Origin: Chloroflexota bacterium
GTDB lineage: Bacteria > Chloroflexota > Limnocylindria > Limnocylindrales > CSP1-4
Length of the DNA stretch: 57,505 nt
Assembly: GCA_919901745.1 (NCBI GenBank)
Contig: CAKKPP010000016.1
Coordinates: 72,106 to 129,610, forward strand
Reading direction: 5' to 3'
The notes beneath the pieces were generated by a model that saw nothing but the letters and a program-made list of their open reading frames with translations, was not told where the DNA came from and did not search any database. This document shows, piece by piece, positions 1-8,136 of this stretch. The position numbers and the translations under genes were made by a program. Each line of letters opens with the position of its first letter. The stretch's first letter is position 1.

Positions 1-54
1 CGTCCGTGTCCGCTCCCGCGTCCGTGTCCGCTCCCGCGTCCGTGTCCGCTCCCG
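1..54. repeat. 18-bp tandem repeat, three perfect copies
   Basis: Three identical 18-bp units of the form CGTCCGTGTCCGCTCCCG run from the window edge to 54; the array may continue to the left. Eighteen is a multiple of three, so copy-number change would keep a reading frame. Confidence 0.9.
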
Positions 55-77
55 CCGATGATTACTCCCAGCAGTGA
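3..77 (+). CDS. C-terminal tail of a truncated, unidentified protein
   Basis: The frame open from the left edge reads three exact copies of Ser-Val-Ser-Ala-Pro-Ala, then Asp-Asp-Tyr-Ser-Gln-Gln and TGA at 75-77. A low-complexity Ala/Pro/Ser tail of this kind is common at the C-terminus of GC-rich bacterial proteins, and in-frame 18-bp repeat units fit a coding region. The body of the gene lies outside the window, so no function can be given. The other two frames through the repeat are also open (Arg-Pro-Cys-Pro-Leu-Pro or Val-Arg-Val-Arg-Ser-Arg), so the frame choice is moderate only. Confidence 0.4.
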   Translation, partial: SVSAPASVSAPASVSAPADDYSQQ

Positions 78-379
78 GATCGGTGGTCAGCGAGCGTGAC
101 CCGTCAGCGATTCTGACGTTCTGGATGCTGTGCCACGCTCGCTCGGCCCGAATCTGACTACCCGGGCTCATCACAGGACGCTTCCCGGAAGTCGGGTATG
201 GAGGCACGCTCACCGACTCGATCCTACGATCGTCTCCGTCGACGTACATGACGCGGCCGCCGACTGGTCCGAGGCGGCGCTGGATCTGTGCGAAACCGCA
301 GAAGTCGCGCAGCCGACGTGTAGAGCGGTCCCGAAAACGATCGCAAGACCAAGCGCGACGACCCGAACGGCGATGCCGG
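78..379. other. Intergenic gap between two converging genes
   Basis: About 300 bases between the tail of the left-edge gene and the stop of the minus-strand pilus ATPase gene. No gene with a usual start codon, no strong hairpin and no RNA gene was recognised. A minus-strand frame at about 386-210 encodes a short hydrophobic stretch directly after the ATPase stop but has no ATG, GTG or TTG start. Confidence 0.6.
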
Positions 380-1591
380 TCAGCGCCTGAGGATCCCCCC
401 GAGACGACCCTTCTTCGCCGGAGCATCGCCGGGCCCCACGCCGTTCTCCCCAAAGGCCATCGCCGAGAGCTGGCCCAGGCGTTCGGCGGCCTGCGAACGG
501 GGAGCGCCCTGCACGACCGGAATGCCCTCGTTGACGGCCTTCAGGTAGACGAACGGGTCGTACGGGAGTTCGAGTGCCAGGCGCATCCCGAGGCTGCTCT
601 CGACGTCGCGCTGACGCAGGATCTCGCGCGCGAAGGTGTTGTTCAGGACGAACGACATCTTGCCGGGAACCGACCCCGACCCGGTCAGGTATTCGAGCAA
701 CGCGTGGACGGCCTTCAATGATGCGATCTCCGGGACCAGCGGGACGAGGATCGAATCGGCGCGCTCGAGGACGGCCATCGCTCGATCGCTGATCGATGAG
801 CCGGCGTCCACGACGAGCGCGTCGTAGGTCCCGAGAGCGGTAGCGAGCAGCGGTGCGATGTGCGCGGTTTCGATGAGTTCGGCCATCTCCGGAGAGCCCG
901 GAGCCGCAAGCACGTGGAGCCCGCTGTCATGCCGCGTCGCGTACGAGCGCAGGATCTCCGGCTCCTGCATGGCGCTCTCGTCCCGGACCAGGTCCGCGAG
1001 GGTCTGCCGCACGGGCAGGTTGAGGTGCGTCGCGACGGATCCGAATGGCAGCGCCAGGTCCACGATCGCCACGCGATCCGGTCGGCGGAGTGCGCTGGCC
1101 AGCGCAACGTTGGCAGCGATCGTCGTCGTTCCGACGCCACCCTTTGGACTGAAAACCGCCACGATCCGCACCGTGGCGGAGATCGACCCGTCGGCGATGA
1201 TGGACCCCGCGCGGTCGAGCGTTCTCCGGAAGCGGAGCATCAGCGCCTCGACGCGCGCCTCGAGTTCCCGATTGTCGAACGGCCGCGGGATGACGTCGTC
1301 GGCGCCGGCTTCGAGGAACCGGATCCGTTCTTCGATGTCGTCGGCCGGAGAGACGCACAACACGGGGACGGAGGCCAGCGCCGGCGTCGCCCGAATGGCG
1401 CGACAGACATCGACGCCTGTCGGCTCGGTCGAGGCCACGTCGATGATCACGAGCTGATGCTCGGCGACGCTGGCGACCGCCGCGGCCGGATCCGCCTGGG
1501 GCGTGACCGTGTGACCGAGGCCGGTGAGGAGCTTGCTCATCGCCCCGGCAGCGGCTGGATCCGTCGCGACGAGCAGGATGGAACTGGGCAC
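380..1591 (-). CDS. Receiver-MinD fusion ATPase, CpaE/TadZ-like pilus assembly protein
   Basis: 403 aa, GTG start with GGAGGA just upstream. Residues 1-120 form a CheY-like receiver domain: the phosphoacceptor position is Asp51 in the run Val-Ile-Ile-Asp, and a Pro-Arg-Pro-Phe turn sits where Lys-Pro is usual. Residues 140-380 form a MinD/ParA-type ATPase with the deviant Walker A SPKGGVGTTT at 148-157. This order is that of CpaE/TadZ proteins, which place the Tad pilus (Flp) secretion machine; family members often carry a degenerate receiver. No other tad gene lies in the window, so the link to a pilus is by family only. It is divergent from rpsF and reads towards the truncated gene at the left edge. 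Confidence 0.8.
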   Translation of the reverse strand: MPSSILLVATDPAAAGAMSKLLTGLGHTVTPQADPAAAVASVAEHQLVIIDVASTEPTGVDVCRAIRATPALASVPVLCVSPADDIEERIRFLEAGADDVIPRPFDNRELEARVEALMLRFRRTLDRAGSIIADGSISATVRIVAVFSPKGGVGTTTIAANVALASALRRPDRVAIVDLALPFGSVATHLNLPVRQTLADLVRDESAMQEPEILRSYATRHDSGLHVLAAPGSPEMAELIETAHIAPLLATALGTYDALVVDAGSSISDRAMAVLERADSILVPLVPEIASLKAVHALLEYLTGSGSVPGKMSFVLNNTFAREILRQRDVESSLGMRLALELPYDPFVYLKAVNEGIPVVQGAPRSQAAERLGQLSAMAFGENGVGPGDAPAKKGRLGGILRR

Positions 1592-1660
1592 GAGTCCTCC
1601 GGATGAGCGAACGGGCGATGCTGGCCGTCATCCGGGCGACGCTCCCCCCGGATCAACCAG

Positions 1661-1666
1661 AGGATA
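1661..1666 (-). promoter_or_regulatory. Putative -10 box of the CpaE-like gene
   Basis: On the minus strand the hexamer is TATCCT, about 70 nt upstream of the GTG start, with no recognisable -35. It is the same hexamer as at 9938-9943 before the LCP gene. Confidence 0.35.
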
Positions 1667-1725
1667 CATCGGGCCCGGTCGGGGCGAAGGCTGCGGCTGC
1701 CACGGACGGCCCGAACGGGGGATCG

Positions 1726-1734
1726 TGCTAGACT
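1726..1734 (+). promoter_or_regulatory. Extended -10 promoter of rpsF-ssb-rpsR
   Basis: TGC-TAGACT, a TGn-extended -10 box, 78 nt before the rpsF start codon and without a TTGACA-like -35. It matches the TGC-TANACT boxes found upstream of several other translation operons in this window. Confidence 0.55.
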
Positions 1735-1811
1735 GCCGACCGTCCTTTCCGTTCTGTGCCGGCCACGGCCGTCAGCAGGGCAGATCCCATTGGAAGGAGT
1801 GCAGACGGCCC

Positions 1812-2246
1812 ATGCGCCGATACGAACTCATGCTCGTGATTCGCCCGGATGCCCCGGACGACAAGAGCCAGGCGGTCATCGACAAGACGACCCGCCAGAT
1901 CGTGGCCGGCGGCGGCCAGATCGTCAAAGTCGCCCCGTGGGGGCGCCGCCGATTGGCGTACCAGATCGATCGATTCCGTGAAGGCTCGTACTTCATCATC
2001 GTGTTCGAGTCGCCCGCCGACGGCATTGCCGAGCTGGAGCGTGGCCTGCTCATCACCGAAGAGGTCATCCGCCACCTCGTCACCCGCAAGGAGCGCCCGG
2101 TCCGCGCGGCCCGTCCGGACGGGGGCCTGGACGACTCCGACGATGCCGACGACGACGCCCTGCCGTCCGACGAGGACGATGTCGATGACGGCACGGAGCG
2201 GATCGATGAATCCGAGACTGAGGCGGCACCGGCCGCCATCGACTGA
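1812..2246 (+). CDS. rpsF: 30S ribosomal protein S6
   Basis: 144 aa. Begins Met-Arg-Arg-Tyr-Glu-Leu-Met, the usual S6 opening, and keeps the central Gly-Arg-Arg-Arg-Leu-Ala-Tyr motif near residues 43-49 and the last strand of the fold by about residue 90. S6 binds S18 and 16S rRNA in the platform of the small subunit, and here it is encoded with rpsR in the classic S6-SSB-S18 operon. The ATG at 1812 follows GGAAGGAG and fits the family start; longer in-frame extensions upstream are not conserved-looking. After residue 95 there is a long Asp/Glu-rich tail of roughly 45 residues, longer than usual for S6. Confidence 0.97.
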   Translation: MRRYELMLVIRPDAPDDKSQAVIDKTTRQIVAGGGQIVKVAPWGRRRLAYQIDRFREGSYFIIVFESPADGIAELERGLLITEEVIRHLVTRKERPVRAARPDGGLDDSDDADDDALPSDEDDVDDGTERIDESETEAAPAAID

Positions 2247-2258
2247 GAGGTTGCGGCG

Positions 2259-2702
2259 ATGGCACTCTGCAAGGTCATGATCATCGGCAACCTCGGGGCG
2301 GACCCCGAGATGCGCTACACGCCCAACGGCCGGCCGGTGACCCAGTTCAATGTGGCCGTGAACCAGAGCACCAAGAACCAGCAGACCGGCGAGTGGGTCG
2401 AGGCGACCGACTGGTTCCGGATCAGCGTCTGGGGCGATCGCGCCGAACGCGCTGCGGAGAACCTGCGCAAGGGGAACCGCGTGTTCGTCGAGGGCCGCTT
2501 CAAGACCCGCGAATTCGAGGGTCGCGACGGACAGAAGCGGACCTCGCTCGAGATCACCGCCGACAGCCTCGTCAATCTTGAGAAGCGAAGCCGGGAGGAC
2601 GGCGAGGGCACCTTCAGCCCGGCCGACCGTCCCGCCGGCGCGCGGCCACCGGCGGGACCCGGTCCCGTCGACGACACCGAACTCGACGACCTTCCCTTCT
2701 GA
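2259..2702 (+). CDS. ssb: Single-stranded DNA-binding protein
   Basis: 147 aa. One OB-fold domain (residues 1-110) with the typical opening Lys-Val-Met-Ile-Ile-Gly-Asn-Leu and the motifs WFRISVWGDRAE and GNRVFVEGRF, then a short Pro/Gly-rich linker and the acidic tip Asp-Asp-Leu-Pro-Phe. That tip is the docking site for partner proteins such as RecG and PriA, both encoded later in this window. It sits 12 nt after rpsF, so it is co-transcribed with S6 and S18. Confidence 0.97.
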   Translation: MALCKVMIIGNLGADPEMRYTPNGRPVTQFNVAVNQSTKNQQTGEWVEATDWFRISVWGDRAERAAENLRKGNRVFVEGRFKTREFEGRDGQKRTSLEITADSLVNLEKRSREDGEGTFSPADRPAGARPPAGPGPVDDTELDDLPF

Positions 2703-2727
2703 CCACCTCTGAGGAGGATCACAACCG

Positions 2728-2994
2728 ATGCCCCCAGTCAAATCTCGCAAGCGCGACGACTTCTATCGCGATCGACGCCGCCGCAAGGTCTGCACGTTCT
2801 GTGCCGACAAGACCGCGGAGATCGATTACAAGGAGGTCAACCGCCTCCGCCGCTTCCTGTCGGAGCGGGCCAAGATCGAGCCGCGACGCAAGACCGGCAC
2901 GTGTGCCGGCCATCAGCGCGAGCTGTCCGTCGCGCTCAAGCGTGCCCGCCACGTCGCGCTCCTCCCGTACGCTCCGCAGCACCTCCGACCCTGA
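2728..2994 (+). CDS. rpsR: 30S ribosomal protein S18, zinc-type
   Basis: 88 aa, preceded by GAGGAGG. Contains the S18 core (Ile-Asp-Tyr-Lys and the Arg-Arg-Phe-Leu-Ser helix) and a Cys-Thr-Phe-Cys pair near residues 24-27 with a further Cys near 60. That is the Cys-containing S18 form expected to bind zinc or to have descended from a zinc-binding form. It partners S6 on the small-subunit platform and is the third gene of the S6-SSB-S18 operon. Confidence 0.97.
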   Translation: MPPVKSRKRDDFYRDRRRRKVCTFCADKTAEIDYKEVNRLRRFLSERAKIEPRRKTGTCAGHQRELSVALKRARHVALLPYAPQHLRP

Positions 2995-3033
2995 TCCAGC
3001 GACGGGCCGCGATGCTCGTCGGGCGGCCCTGAC

Positions 3034-3804
3034 GTGGTCATCGCCCTCCTGCTGATCGCCGGCGGCGCGGCCGCCGGCGCCTTCGGCTCCCTGCTGGGCC
3101 TGGGCGGCGGAATCCTCATCGTGCCGCTGCTGACGCTGGGCTTCGGACTGCCGCTTCGCGAGGCGGTCGGCGTGTCCCTGATCTCCGTGATCGTGACCAG
3201 CGGGGCCGCTGCGGCCGTCTACCTGGAGCGTCGGGTCGCCGACCTTCGCCTGGGCATGACCCTCGAGCTGTTCACCGCAGCCGGGGCGCTCGTCGGGGCC
3301 CTGATCGCCTTCCTCGTCGAGGAGCGGCTGCTTGCGGCACTGTTTGCCGGCCTGCTCGTCTATTCGGCGATGTCGATGTGGCGGGCCGGTCGCCGGAAGG
3401 GCGGTGCCCCGGACGGCGTCACGGGATACGTCGTGCGGAATCGCGGGCGCGGTGCCGTGGCCAGCGTCGGTGCCGGCGTGGTGTCGGCGCTGCTGGGTGT
3501 GGGTGGCGGCCTCGTCAAGGTGCCCGTCATGCATCTCGTCATGGGCGTGCCGCTCCGGGTGGCGACGGCCACGAGCAATCTGATGATCGGGGTGACGGCC
3601 TCCGCCGGCGCGATCGTCTACCTCGCCCGGGACGGCATCGATCCCTATGTCGCGGGGCCCGTTGCAGTCGGTGTCTTTGTCGGCGCGTCGATCGGATCGC
3701 GGGCGGCCCACCGGGTTCCGCTCCCGCAACTGCGGATCCTGTTCGTCGCTGTTCTCCTGTACAGCGCGGTCCTGATGATCCGGCGCGCCCTGGCCGTCGG
3801 CTGA
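3034..3804 (+). CDS. TSUP (TauE/SafE, DUF81) family membrane transporter
   Basis: 256 aa, GTG start. Almost entirely hydrophobic, with 7-8 predicted membrane segments. The two halves each carry the family signature: GLGGGILIVPLL near residues 22-33 and GVGGGLVKVPVM near 155-166. TSUP proteins export or import small anions, often sulfur compounds; the substrate cannot be read from sequence. The stop codon overlaps the start of the next gene (TGATG), and pairing with a DUF1634 gene is the usual context for this branch of the family. It starts 39 nt after rpsR and may share its transcript. Confidence 0.88.
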   Translation: MVIALLLIAGGAAAGAFGSLLGLGGGILIVPLLTLGFGLPLREAVGVSLISVIVTSGAAAAVYLERRVADLRLGMTLELFTAAGALVGALIAFLVEERLLAALFAGLLVYSAMSMWRAGRRKGGAPDGVTGYVVRNRGRGAVASVGAGVVSALLGVGGGLVKVPVMHLVMGVPLRVATATSNLMIGVTASAGAIVYLARDGIDPYVAGPVAVGVFVGASIGSRAAHRVPLPQLRILFVAVLLYSAVLMIRRALAVG

Positions 3805-4148
3805 TGTCCCTCGAGGCGTCGATCGCCCGGTTGTTGCGTCTCGGCGTCTACCTGTCGATGACGCTGCTGGCGGCCGGCGTCATCGCCCTGCTCGCAGCCG
3901 GAATCTCACCCCTTGCCGGCGCGCCCCCGCTGGATCCGGCCGCGTTCGCTGCCGACCTCGTCGACCTTCGCCCGGACAACCTGCTGTGGCTGGGCCTCCT
4001 CGTCCTGGTCGCCACACCGTCGGTCCGCGTCCTCGCGGCTCTCGTCGGGTATCTTCGATCAAACGAGCCGCGGATGGTCGCGGTTTCGCTGCTCATCCTT
4101 GTCGTCATTGCCGCCAGCATCGCCCTGGCCCTCATCGTGGAGCCCTGA
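3804..4148 (+). CDS. DUF1634 family membrane protein
   Basis: 114 aa. Three hydrophobic segments at about residues 13-35, 50-80 and 90-112. The start ATG overlaps the TGA of the TSUP gene, so translation is probably coupled. DUF1634 proteins are small integral membrane proteins repeatedly found beside TSUP/DUF81 transporters and are presumed partners; no biochemical role is established. The family call rests on size, topology and neighbour, so it is moderately sure. Confidence 0.75.
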   Translation: MSLEASIARLLRLGVYLSMTLLAAGVIALLAAGISPLAGAPPLDPAAFAADLVDLRPDNLLWLGLLVLVATPSVRVLAALVGYLRSNEPRMVAVSLLILVVIAASIALALIVEP

Positions 4149-4154
4149 CCGCAG

Positions 4155-5210
4155 ATGGACCTGATCATCCTGGCCGTCGCCCTCGTCGTGATCCTGCTCG
4201 GCGCCGAGCTGTTCACGAACGGCATCGAGTGGTTCGGCCACAAGCTCAACCTGGCCGAGGGGGCCGTCGGGTCGGTCCTGGCCGCGGTCGGGACGGCCCT
4301 CCCCGAGACGATGATCCCGATCGTGGCGATCCTGTTCGGGACCGGGGTCGCGTCGCACGCGGTCGGGATCGGGGCGATCCTGGGAGCGCCGTTCATGCTC
4401 TCGACCCTGGCCATGTTCGTGACCGGCATCGCGGTGCTGGTCATGGCCCGTCGTCGCCCCGCCGGCGACGTCATGCCGGTGAGCACGGACGTCCTCGGGC
4501 ACGACATGCGCTACTTCGCGGTGGCGTATGCGCTCGCTGTCGGGGCCGCCTTCCTGCCGCTCGACCCGGTCTGGCCGAAGTGGGTCGTGGCTCTGATCCT
4601 CCTGGGGATCTACGCGTGGTACGTCAAGCGCCACTTCGAGGGCGACGCGGATGTCGACTCGGGGGACCTGGCACCGCTTCGCTTCCATCGACTCGACCGC
4701 TCACGGCACCGTGAGGATCCGCGCGTCCCGCGGCTCCGCGTTGTCAGCGTCCAGGTCCTCGCCGCCCTCGGCCTGATCGTCGCCGGCGCCGTCTTCTTCG
4801 TGGGCGCGGTGGAGCACCTGGCCTCGGTGGTCGGAATCCCCGGGATCATCCTCGCCCTGATCATCGCCCCGATCGCCACGGAGCTTCCCGAGAAGTTCAA
4901 CTCGATCATCTGGGTTCGCCAGGGCAAGGACACGCTGGCGATGGGCAACATCACCGGCGCCATGGTCTTCCAGTCGACGATTCCGACCGTCGTCGCCCTT
5001 GTCTTCGCCTCGTCGGCCTGGTCGTTCGGGCCCGAGACCGCCGTCGCCTTCGTGTCCGCGGGGATCGCGTTCGCCTCGTCCGCCTTCATCTTCATTCCGA
5101 TGGCGCGGTCCGGGCGGTTGCGTGGCCGTGGGTTGCTCGTCGGCGGCGTCTTCTACCTGGCGTACCTCGGCTTCGTCGTGACGATGGTGATGGGGGGCGG
5201 CGGGGGCTGA
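4155..5210 (+). CDS. Sodium/calcium exchanger family (CaCA-like) membrane protein
   Basis: 351 aa, ATG 6 nt after the previous stop. About ten membrane segments in two inverted halves. Each half has an acidic alpha-repeat: AVGTALPETMIPI near residues 47-59 and APIATELPEKFNS near 237-249, the Gly/Ala-Thr-x-Leu-Pro-Glu pattern of cation/Ca2+ exchangers. The halves are joined by a charged cytoplasmic loop (about 160-195) rich in Arg, Asp and His. Export of Ca2+ or another cation in exchange for Na+ or H+ is inferred from the family. It is the last gene of this run before a hairpin and promoter. Confidence 0.82.
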   Translation: MDLIILAVALVVILLGAELFTNGIEWFGHKLNLAEGAVGSVLAAVGTALPETMIPIVAILFGTGVASHAVGIGAILGAPFMLSTLAMFVTGIAVLVMARRRPAGDVMPVSTDVLGHDMRYFAVAYALAVGAAFLPLDPVWPKWVVALILLGIYAWYVKRHFEGDADVDSGDLAPLRFHRLDRSRHREDPRVPRLRVVSVQVLAALGLIVAGAVFFVGAVEHLASVVGIPGIILALIIAPIATELPEKFNSIIWVRQGKDTLAMGNITGAMVFQSTIPTVVALVFASSAWSFGPETAVAFVSAGIAFASSAFIFIPMARSGRLRGRGLLVGGVFYLAYLGFVVTMVMGGGGG

Positions 5211-5260
5211 CCGAGCGGCAAGGGCCGACCGGGCGGCCGGAGGCGCTGCCTCGGGGTGGA

Positions 5261-5277
5261 CAGCCTCGGGGAGGCTG
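5261..5277 (+). terminator. Hairpin upstream of the ilvE promoter
   Basis: CAGCCTC, loop GGG, GAGGCTG: a perfect 7-bp stem 50 nt past the exchanger stop and 13 nt before a -10 box. It has no T-tract. Possible terminator for the upstream run. Confidence 0.4.
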
Positions 5278-5287
5278 CGGAACCCGC

Positions 5288-5296
5288 TGCTATACT
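5288..5296 (+). promoter_or_regulatory. Extended -10 promoter of ilvE
   Basis: TGC-TATACT, 73 nt before the ATG, within a 159-nt gap. A TGn-extended -10 without a recognisable -35; nearly identical to the boxes before def and rplS. Confidence 0.65.
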
Positions 5297-5369
5297 CGGG
5301 CGGCTTTCCGGCGGCGCCGCACGTTGACGCGGCCTGCTTCCTTGTCGCCGGCTCCAGGAGTCAGCCCGC

Positions 5370-6359
5370 ATGATCACCGAGCACTCGCCCAAGTCGGCGA
5401 CAAAGCAGACGCCGGCGCAGGCAGCGTCGAAGGCCATCGACACCCTGACCTGCTACTTCGAAGGCCAGTACATCCCCCTGCGGGACGCCAGGGTCAACAT
5501 CATGACCCATGCGTTCATGTACGGAACGGCCGTCTTCGAAGGCATTCGCGCCTACTGGAACGCGGACGAGGGCCGGCTGTACGGCCTCAAGGTTCGCGAA
5601 CATGCGGAGCGCATCCGGGCCAACGCCGGGATGCTCCTCATGCGCGACCTGCCCTCCGTGGACGAACTGGCCGAAATCATCGCCGAGACCGTTCGACGCA
5701 ACCACTTTCGCGAGGACGTCTACATCCGACCGTCGTTCTACAAGTCGACGACGGCCATCGGGGTGCGACTCCACAACCTGGAGCACCAGCTCTACGTGTT
5801 CACGACGCCGTTCGGCAACTACATCGATACCGAGAGCGGCGTGCGGCTGATGACGTCCACGTGGCGGCGCAACATGGACGACGCGCTGCCGGCGCGGGGC
5901 AAGATCGTGGGCGGCTACGTGAACATGGCGTTCCAGAAGTCCGAGGCCGAGCTCAACGGCTTCGATGAAGCGCTCGTGCTGACGGCGGACGGACACGCGT
6001 CCGAGGCGTCGGCTGCGAACCTGTTCATGGTCCGCGACGGCGTCATCATCACCCCGCCCGTCACCGACGACATCCTGGAGGGGATCACCCGCAAGGCGAT
6101 GATCGAGCTGGCCGCGGCGGAGGGGTTCCCGGTCGAGGTTCGCTCGATCGATCGCTCGGAGATCTACGTCGCCGACGAGGTGTTCCTGTGCGGCACCGGC
6201 GTCCAGATCTCGCCGGCGATCGAGTTGGACCATCGCCCGATCGGCGGCGGACAGGTCGGCCCGATCACGCGCGCGATCAAGGACCGGTATTTCGACGCGG
6301 TGCACGGCCGCGTGCCTGAGTACATGCATTGGCTCACGCCAATCGCCGACAACGACTGA
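5370..6359 (+). CDS. ilvE: Branched-chain amino acid aminotransferase
   Basis: 329 aa. PLP fold-type IV transaminase for the last step of Leu, Ile and Val synthesis. The PLP lysine is Lys178 in ARGKIVGGYVNM, and Glu212 in GHASEASAANLF is the PLP pyridine-N contact. The N-terminal THAFMYGTAVFEGIRAY motif and GITRKAMIELA are typical of IlvE rather than D-amino acid transaminase or 4-amino-4-deoxychorismate lyase, although those relatives cannot be fully excluded. It has its own promoter 73 nt upstream and a purine-rich site (CAGGAG) before the ATG. The first 20 residues are a low-complexity extension. Confidence 0.92.
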   Translation: MITEHSPKSATKQTPAQAASKAIDTLTCYFEGQYIPLRDARVNIMTHAFMYGTAVFEGIRAYWNADEGRLYGLKVREHAERIRANAGMLLMRDLPSVDELAEIIAETVRRNHFREDVYIRPSFYKSTTAIGVRLHNLEHQLYVFTTPFGNYIDTESGVRLMTSTWRRNMDDALPARGKIVGGYVNMAFQKSEAELNGFDEALVLTADGHASEASAANLFMVRDGVIITPPVTDDILEGITRKAMIELAAAEGFPVEVRSIDRSEIYVADEVFLCGTGVQISPAIELDHRPIGGGQVGPITRAIKDRYFDAVHGRVPEYMHWLTPIADND

Positions 6360-6396
6360 GCGCCGGCCGACGGCGTCGGCCGGCAGGGGATCGACC

Positions 6397-8124
6397 ATGA
6401 CCGCGGGGGAACTGATTGGACCGAGGCTCGCCGATTCGTCGGCGGGTCATGGTGCCCCGCGCGAACTGCCGGCATCCGGGCGGGCACGGACCCTGGGTCG
6501 AGCGCTCGAGGTGGTGCCCGGCCTCGCCAGCTGGACGGTGATCCTGGCACCGATCGCGCTGTCCCTGCGCTGGCCCGAGGTGGTGGCCTGGTTCGTCCTG
6601 ACCTTTGACGTCTACTGGTTGTACAAGGCCGTGACCCTCACGGGCAGCGTCGTCATCGCCGCGCATCGAATCCGCAGGGTGACCGACATGAACTGGCGGG
6701 CGCGGACCTATGGCCTGCGCGACCTGCCGGCGCGGCGGGCGTCCCTCGTCGAGCGAACGCGGCGAATCGAGGAGCGGGTCGGCCTGCTCGAGCTTCACGG
6801 TCGTCGAGCCCAGGCCGAGGGCGGACGTCGCGAGCTGCGTCGGGTCCGCGATGAGGCGCGCAGCGTCGAACGGCTGCTGGCTCGGCGCGGCCCCGGCCTC
6901 CCGGATCCCGACCGGCTGTGGCACGTCGCGCTCATCCCGACGTACACAGAACCCTATGAGAAGCTCGCGGCGACGCTCGAAGCGCTCGCATCAACGGACT
7001 GGCCCCGGGAGCGCCGGATGGTGGCCATCATCACCCGCGAGACGGACGAGGTCGGGCGTGCGCACGTGGCGCGATTGCGCGACACCTATGGCGAACACTT
7101 TCTCGCGTTCTTCCACATCCTCGATCCGCTCGAGCCGGGCATCGTCGTCGGCAAGTCCTCGGCGATGGCCTACGGCGGTCGCTGGCTGCATCGCGAGCTG
7201 GTCGCGCGCGGGTTCAATCCCGCCGAAGTGCTGGTCACCGACCTCGACGCCGACTACCGCGTCCATCCGCAGTACTTCGGCTACCTGAGCCACGTCTTCC
7301 TGACGGACCCGGACCGCTTCCGACGGCTGTACCAACCGGTTCCGATGTTCCACAACAACCTGTGGGCGACGCCGATGGTGGTGCGCCTCGTGGCCATCGG
7401 CGCGACGCACGTCCAGATGTGGAAGTCATTGACCCCCGAGCGACTGGTCAGCTTCTCCTCGTATGCCGTGTCGCTCCAGACGCTCGACGAGGTGGGCTAC
7501 TGGGCGACCGACGCGATTCCCGAGGACAGCCGGTTCTACTGGAAGTCGTTCTTTCGGTATTCCGGCGAGTTCCAGGCGATCCCGCTGTTCATCCCGATGT
7601 ACGGCGACGCGGTCCGCGGGCGGTCGTACCCGCGCACGCTCGCCCAGCAGTACCTCCAGATCCGGCGGTGGGCATGGGGGATCACCGACATCCCGTACTA
7701 CATCCGCAATGCCCTGGCCCATCCGGAGATCCCGCGCTGGTTGCGCATCCGGCGCCTGGGCGACCTGTGGCTCGATCACCTGAACTGGGCGATCGCCCCG
7801 TTCGTGATCCTGTTCGGCTCCAACCTTCCCCTGCTCCTGAACCCCGCGTTTGCCCAGACCACGCTGGGGCAGAACCTGCCGGTCTACGCGGCGTGGCTGC
7901 TGACCGGCGCCTTCTGCTGCCTTGCGATTCTCATGGACGTCGAGGAGCGGATCGCGCCGCGACGACCGGCGGAGTGGGGGATCGGGCGCCACGTCGCCTC
8001 GCGGCTCCAGTGGCTGCTGATCCCGCTGGTCGGCCTGCTCTTCTCCAACCTGCCGGCGCTCGATGCGCAGACCCGCCTGATGACCGGTCGCTACCTCGAG
8101 TACCAGGTCACCGAGAAGGCCTGA
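6397..8124 (+). CDS. Membrane glycosyltransferase, family 2-like
   Basis: 575 aa. Two N-terminal membrane segments (about 45-90) and three or four C-terminal ones (about 465-550) flank a GT-A type domain. The catalytic motifs of processive GT2 enzymes are visible: DLDADY at 282-287 (nucleotide-sugar and metal), Glu376-Asp377 in PEDSRFYWKS (catalytic base region), and QIRRW at 421-425 (Q-x-x-R-W). Residues 95-175 form an Arg/Glu-rich helical insert that could be a coiled coil. The likely role is synthesis of an envelope or exopolysaccharide; donor and acceptor are unknown. It is convergent with the LCP ligase gene, 12 nt apart. Confidence 0.8.
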   Translation: MTAGELIGPRLADSSAGHGAPRELPASGRARTLGRALEVVPGLASWTVILAPIALSLRWPEVVAWFVLTFDVYWLYKAVTLTGSVVIAAHRIRRVTDMNWRARTYGLRDLPARRASLVERTRRIEERVGLLELHGRRAQAEGGRRELRRVRDEARSVERLLARRGPGLPDPDRLWHVALIPTYTEPYEKLAATLEALASTDWPRERRMVAIITRETDEVGRAHVARLRDTYGEHFLAFFHILDPLEPGIVVGKSSAMAYGGRWLHRELVARGFNPAEVLVTDLDADYRVHPQYFGYLSHVFLTDPDRFRRLYQPVPMFHNNLWATPMVVRLVAIGATHVQMWKSLTPERLVSFSSYAVSLQTLDEVGYWATDAIPEDSRFYWKSFFRYSGEFQAIPLFIPMYGDAVRGRSYPRTLAQQYLQIRRWAWGITDIPYYIRNALAHPEIPRWLRIRRLGDLWLDHLNWAIAPFVILFGSNLPLLLNPAFAQTTLGQNLPVYAAWLLTGAFCCLAILMDVEERIAPRRPAEWGIGRHVASRLQWLLIPLVGLLFSNLPALDAQTRLMTGRYLEYQVTEKA

Positions 8125-8136
8125 CGCGCGCCTCCG

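Noticed and set aside
210-386. Short hydrophobic minus-strand frame directly after the CpaE-like gene
   Set aside because: It resembles a one-helix membrane protein, but there is no ATG, GTG or TTG start and no ribosome-binding site.
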